From Ruminococcaceae bacterium UBA4306 (GTDB lineage Bacteria; Bacillota; Clostridia; Oscillospirales; Acutalibacteraceae), in NCBI GenBank assembly GCA_002394725.1, contig DGUQ01000100.1:5685-14445 (forward strand): 8,761 bases of DNA, read 5' to 3'. Numbering within the stretch: position 1 is the first letter of the stretch; each line of letters starts with the position of its first letter. Shown here one piece after another: positions 6,257 to 8,761 of this stretch. The position numbers and the translations under genes are program-made. The notes beneath the pieces are model-generated. The model made no database searches. It was given only the letters and a program-made list of their open reading frames with translations, and was not told the origin of the DNA.

Positions 6257-7101
6257 GCAAGGGCATAGGTTTGGTTTTGGAAGGCGGCGCGATGCGCGGC
6301 ATGTTCACCGCCGGCGTGATCGATGTGCTCATGGAGAACGGCGTCGACTTCCCTGCGATGGTCGGCGTATCGGCAGGCGCGGCATTCGGCTGTAACTATA
6401 AGAGCCGCCAGCCGGGGCGTGTGATCCGCTATAATAAACGCTTCTGCCGCGACAGCCGCTATTGCTCGGTGTGGTCGCTGCTCAAGACGGGCGATCTGTA
6501 CGGCGCGGAATTCTGTTACCGCACCATCCCGGAAGAGCTGGATATCTTCGATAAAAAGACATTTGAGGAAAACCCGATGGAGTTCTATGTCGTCTGTACC
6601 GACGTGTACACGGGCGAGTCGGTGTACAAGCGCGTTGATCGGGCGGATGAGAACGGCTATCTGTGGATGCGCGCGTCCGCGTCGATGCCGATGGTGTCCA
6701 CACCCGTCGAGGTGGAGGGTTACACCCTGCTCGACGGCGGCATGAGCGATTCGATCCCCCTGCGTTTTATGCAGCACAAGGGCTATGAGAAGAACGTGGT
6801 CGTCCTGACCCGTCCGCGCAAATATATCAAAAAGCCGAACAATCCGGCGCTGATGAAAGCGATGCTCCGCAAGCATCCCGAGATGGCGCGCGTGATGGCT
6901 GACCGCCACAGGATGTACGCCTTCCAGCGTGAATATGTCTTTGCGTGTGAGCGCATGGGCAACACCATGGTGCTGTGTCCCGACAAGCCGCTCGGTATCT
7001 CGCGCACGGAGCATGATCCCGATAAATTGCAGGCGGCATACGACGAGGGCGTCAGGATCGCGACAAGAGAGCTGAAAAGGCTCAAAGAGTTTATGCAGTA
7101 A
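6253..7101 (+). CDS. Patatin-like phospholipase family protein
   Basis: A 282-residue predicted serine acyl hydrolase of the bacterial patatin family (YjjU/RssA-like). The oxyanion-hole loop is EGGAMRG (10-16). The nucleophile elbow is G38-V-S40-A-G42. The second member of the Ser-Asp dyad is D161 in LLDGGMSDSIP, so the site looks intact. No signal peptide or membrane span is apparent, so it is probably cytoplasmic and acts on lipids or other acyl esters; the substrate cannot be told. Its ATG overlaps the proC stop (ATGA, 6253-6256), making it the last gene of the proline operon, and a terminator follows within 5 bases. A link between proline synthesis and lipid hydrolysis is not established; co-transcription may be incidental. 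Confidence 0.92.
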   Translation: MSKGIGLVLEGGAMRGMFTAGVIDVLMENGVDFPAMVGVSAGAAFGCNYKSRQPGRVIRYNKRFCRDSRYCSVWSLLKTGDLYGAEFCYRTIPEELDIFDKKTFEENPMEFYVVCTDVYTGESVYKRVDRADENGYLWMRASASMPMVSTPVEVEGYTLLDGGMSDSIPLRFMQHKGYEKNVVVLTRPRKYIKKPNNPALMKAMLRKHPEMARVMADRHRMYAFQREYVFACERMGNTMVLCPDKPLGISRTEHDPDKLQAAYDEGVRIATRELKRLKEFMQ

Positions 7102-7105
7102 AAAG

Positions 7106-7130
7106 AGGCTTCCCGAAAGGGGAGCCTTTT
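7106..7130 (+). terminator. Rho-independent terminator of the proBAC-patatin operon
   Basis: AGGCTTCCC (7106-7114) pairs with GGGGAGCCT (7119-7127) as a 9-bp stem with one G-T wobble and a GAAA tetraloop. A short T-run (7127-7130) follows. It begins 5 bases after the stop codon. Confidence 0.85.
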
Positions 7131-7201
7131 GTTATAGCTTATCCATCGGTCTTTGTGAAAACTATCTAATTCGGACTGCAAAATTCCCGACAGAATATCC
7201 A

Positions 7202-7291
7202 TTGATTTATCGAATGATTTGGTGTAAACTTATCTTGTTGTTATCAAAATGATAAGTGAGTTGACCGCATGGCATACAGACACGCGTGTCT
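7202..7291 (+). promoter_or_regulatory. Probable promoter and operator-like inverted repeats upstream of the phosphoribosyltransferase gene
   Basis: The best promoter candidate is TTGATT (7202-7207), a 17-base spacer and TAAACT (7225-7230), with four of six matches in each box, so it is weak. Two inverted repeats follow. ACTTATC (7228-7234) and GATAAGT (7251-7257) flank 16 bases, with TTATC and GATAA also close together at 7241-7255. A perfect 14-bp palindrome, AGACACGCGTGTCT, lies at 7278-7291. The spacing suits repressor sites downstream of the start point, but no known regulator box was recognised. Confidence 0.45.
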
Positions 7292-7326
7292 AAGCCGAGC
7301 AAAGCTGAACCATCAGGAGGGTGTTT

Positions 7327-7962
7327 ATGTCGAAAGAATTCAAGATCAGAACCAGAAATCCCGAATTGTTCCTGCGTGTGCAGAAGGGGCATTTCGCGAC
7401 GATGCACAGCCATACCAACTACTACATCGACGTCACGACTCAAAAATTCCGTATGTCGGAGGCAAAGGCGGTCGCGAAGGAGATCGTGTCCTTCTACCGC
7501 ACCAACACCGTTATCGACACGATCATTTGTCTGGACGGTACCGAGGTCATCGGCGCCTTTGTCGCTCAGGAGCTGTCCGACGCGAGCTTCATGAATCTGA
7601 ACGCGCACCATACCATCTATATCCTCTCGCCCGAGTTCATGGGCAACGGACAGATGGTGTTCCGCGATAATACCAGCCCGATGATCGAGAACAAGCATGT
7701 GCTGATCCTCGCCGCGTCCGTTACCACGGGCAAGACCGCGCTTGCCGCGATCGACGCGATCAAATACTACGGCGGCCATATCGTCGGCGTATCGTCGATC
7801 TTCGCTACTGTCAGTGAATGTGACAATATCCCCGTTACCTCGATCTTCAATCCGCACGATTTGCAGGATTACCGGAGCTATAAGCCCCACCGCTGTCCGA
7901 TGTGCAAAAACGGCGAGAAGCTCGAGGCGCTGGTCAACAGCTACGGTTACTCGAAGCTGTAA
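7327..7962 (+). CDS. Phosphoribosyltransferase-fold protein (orotate phosphoribosyltransferase-like) with altered PRPP motif
   Basis: The protein has 211 residues. The segment at 125-137, VLILAASVTTGKT, aligns with the PRPP-binding loop of type I phosphoribosyltransferases, in which the usual form is VLxVDDVxTTGxT. Here the two acidic residues that contact the ribose hydroxyls are A129 and A130, while the TTGKT phosphate loop is kept. The C-terminus has a CPMC pair (C190, C193) before a conserved-looking tail. The fold call is good. Catalytic activity on orotate is doubtful, and a regulatory or ligand-sensing role, as for PurR-type proteins, is possible; no DNA-binding domain is visible. The start is the ATG at 7327, with AGGAGG 6 bases upstream. 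It is flanked by an operon terminator and its own terminator, so it is monocistronic. Confidence 0.82.
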   Translation: MSKEFKIRTRNPELFLRVQKGHFATMHSHTNYYIDVTTQKFRMSEAKAVAKEIVSFYRTNTVIDTIICLDGTEVIGAFVAQELSDASFMNLNAHHTIYILSPEFMGNGQMVFRDNTSPMIENKHVLILAASVTTGKTALAAIDAIKYYGGHIVGVSSIFATVSECDNIPVTSIFNPHDLQDYRSYKPHRCPMCKNGEKLEALVNSYGYSKL

Positions 7963-7974
7963 TCAGAACAATAA

Positions 7975-8017
7975 AACCCCGTTGTCATCCGATCGAATGA
8001 CAACGGGGTTGCTTTAT
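7975..8017. terminator. Bidirectional terminator after the phosphoribosyltransferase gene
   Basis: A perfect 14-bp stem pairs AACCCCGTTGTCAT (7975-7988) with ATGACAACGGGGTT (7997-8010) around the 8-base loop CCGATCGA. On the plus strand GCTTTATT follows; on the minus strand TTTTATTG follows. It therefore can serve the plus-strand gene ending at 7962 and transcripts coming from the minus-strand gene pair at 8173-8761. Confidence 0.85.
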
Positions 8018-8053
8018 TGCTGCTTAGTATAAGTTGTCAGTTTAGCGTTTTGA

Positions 8054-8166
8054 TGACGCTGACGCGTCAGTTATGATAGGAACGCAGAGCGTTCCTAGTT
8101 GAGCCGCTGTGCGGCTCAGTCCCACGTTTCAGCCGCAGGGCTGTGTATTATTCATCCCTGCGGCTG
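8054..8166. repeat. Tandem array of perfect short hairpins
   Basis: Four palindromes lie in a row. TGACGC, loop TGAC, GCGTCA (8054-8069) is first; the overlapping 12-mer CTGACGCGTCAG is also a perfect palindrome. TAGGAACGC, loop AGA, GCGTTCCTA (8077-8097) is second, and TGAGCCGC, loop TGT, GCGGCTCA (8100-8118) is third. The fourth is CAGCCGCAGGG (8130-8140) with CCCTGCGGCTG (8156-8166) around 15 bases. The first three share CGC-loop-GCG tops. The last could help end minus-strand transcription from the DUF3021 gene but lacks a T-run there. No coding capacity was seen in 7963-8172. Confidence 0.75.
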
Positions 8167-8172
8167 TTCTTC

Positions 8173-8628
8173 TTAATCATTCTGTTTTACTTTATCGTTA
8201 AACTCCTGAATCCTTTTCTTTATAGCAAAGTACTGAGCAAACCAAATGAAAAAATAAATGAAAAAGAAGATGACGATATAGCCTGCTATTCCCAGAAAGC
8301 TATGCGGCATCCAGTACATACAATAAGCAATCGGCAACATTGATACGGAAATGACAAGGCAGTGAATTACCGTCTGCTTCAAAAGGCTCCAGTTTTCAAT
8401 TTCCCAGATAACCGATGCTCCTCCGAAAGCGGCTCCGTAAAGTAAAGAGCAAATCGTCTGAATTACGACGGCGTTCAGCTCATTGCCGCAAAGAGCAGTC
8501 AACTGCGGCACTACAGGATAATACTCTCCCTTGTTGATTATTACCGAAATGATAAGTGTGATGATAAAGCTGATACTTAAACCAATGGGCGCACCGATCA
8601 GGCTGCGCAGAATAACTTTCTTTTTCAT
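8173..8628 (-). CDS. DUF3021 family four-helix membrane protein
   Basis: A 151-residue integral membrane protein with four hydrophobic segments, roughly residues 8-32, 54-75, 85-107 and 111-135. A basic N-terminus (MKKK) and a charged C-terminal tail (KKRIQEFNDKVKQND) frame them, consistent with cytoplasmic ends. The pattern, size and position directly after a LytTR regulator fit the DUF3021 family, whose members are commonly encoded with such regulators and are thought to modulate them; the mechanism is unknown. The start ATG has GAGG (8638-8635) about 6 bases upstream, immediately after the stop of the upstream gene, so translation is probably coupled. The region is more AT-rich than the proline genes. 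Confidence 0.82.
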   Translation of the reverse strand: MKKKVILRSLIGAPIGLSISFIITLIISVIINKGEYYPVVPQLTALCGNELNAVVIQTICSLLYGAAFGGASVIWEIENWSLLKQTVIHCLVISVSMLPIAYCMYWMPHSFLGIAGYIVIFFFIYFFIWFAQYFAIKKRIQEFNDKVKQND

Positions 8629-8638
8629 AATCTACCTC

Positions 8639-8761
8639 CTATAAACCTAAAACCTTTTTGATTTTTGACACATAGCGTCTTGAAACATATGTTGCCGTTC
8701 CGTCGGACAGCGTAACGCAAATCGTACCCGATAAGCTCAAATCAAAGTTGCGTACCTTTTT
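8639..8761 (-). CDS. LytTR-type DNA-binding regulator, C-terminal 40 residues
   Basis: The reading frame enters from beyond the window edge and ends at TAG (8641-8639). The visible residues contain VTLSDGTATYVSRRYVSKIKKVLG. These match the end of a LytTR domain, where the last beta strands and the conserved SRRY..KIKK segment form the DNA-binding end. The stop is 10 bases from the DUF3021 start, with the ribosome binding site in between, so the two form an operon. LytTR proteins paired with DUF3021 are typically small single-domain regulators, but the length of this one cannot be seen. Confidence 0.75.
   Translation of the reverse strand, partial: KKVRNFDLSLSGTICVTLSDGTATYVSRRYVSKIKKVLGL

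Noticed and set aside
6220..7014. 264-codon minus-strand open frame opposite the patatin gene
   Set aside because: It overlaps a gene with an intact catalytic dyad and operon context; its histidine-, arginine- and alanine-rich translation is typical of an antisense shadow.

Overview
The window looks like an ordinary stretch of core chromosome from a moderately GC-rich member of the Firmicutes. The likely group is the gut Clostridia of the Oscillospiraceae/Ruminococcaceae type. The basis is strong AGGAGG-type ribosome binding sites, TTGACA/TATAAT promoters with exact 17-base spacers, gene families common in that group (M16C peptidase, C_GCAxxG_C_C protein, LytTR plus DUF3021 pair), and intergenic DNA full of short palindromes and heptad repeats. 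The genus cannot be fixed from the sequence alone.

Left part (1-1790, minus strand): the N-terminal 415 residues of an M16C-family zinc peptidase run off the window edge. Upstream of it lies a 123-bp palindromic repeat made of heptads, then a small cysteine-rich C_GCAxxG_C_C protein with its own promoter. Divergently, at 1935-2784, a second strong promoter drives purC (purine biosynthesis). Its leader carries heptads and small hairpins, and a terminator follows the gene inside a roughly 300-bp composite repeat.

Middle part (3123-7130, plus strand): a consensus promoter starts a four-gene operon, proB-proA-proC-patatin-like phospholipase, ending at a GAAA-loop terminator. ProB, ProA and ProC together form the complete route from glutamate to proline. 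proA/proC and proC/patatin overlap by 4 bases (ATGA), so they are probably translationally coupled. A 169-bp element with 23-bp terminal inverted repeats sits between proB and proA. ProC has an unusual N-terminal extension that resembles a second, degraded copy of its own nucleotide-binding motif.

Right part (7131-8761): a monocistronic phosphoribosyltransferase-fold protein has the acidic pair of its PRPP motif replaced by Ala-Ala. Upstream of it are inverted repeats that may be operators, and downstream is a bidirectional terminator. Next come a run of short perfect hairpins and then, on the minus strand, a four-helix DUF3021 membrane protein preceded by the last 40 residues of a LytTR-type regulator. 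That regulator/membrane-protein pair is visibly more AT-rich than its neighbours.

There is no obvious novel gene system here. The most unusual content is non-coding: three intergenic islands share one heptad consensus (NRGTKAR), two of them share a 28-base core, an inverted-repeat element sits inside the proline operon, and tri- and tetraloop mini-hairpins recur throughout.
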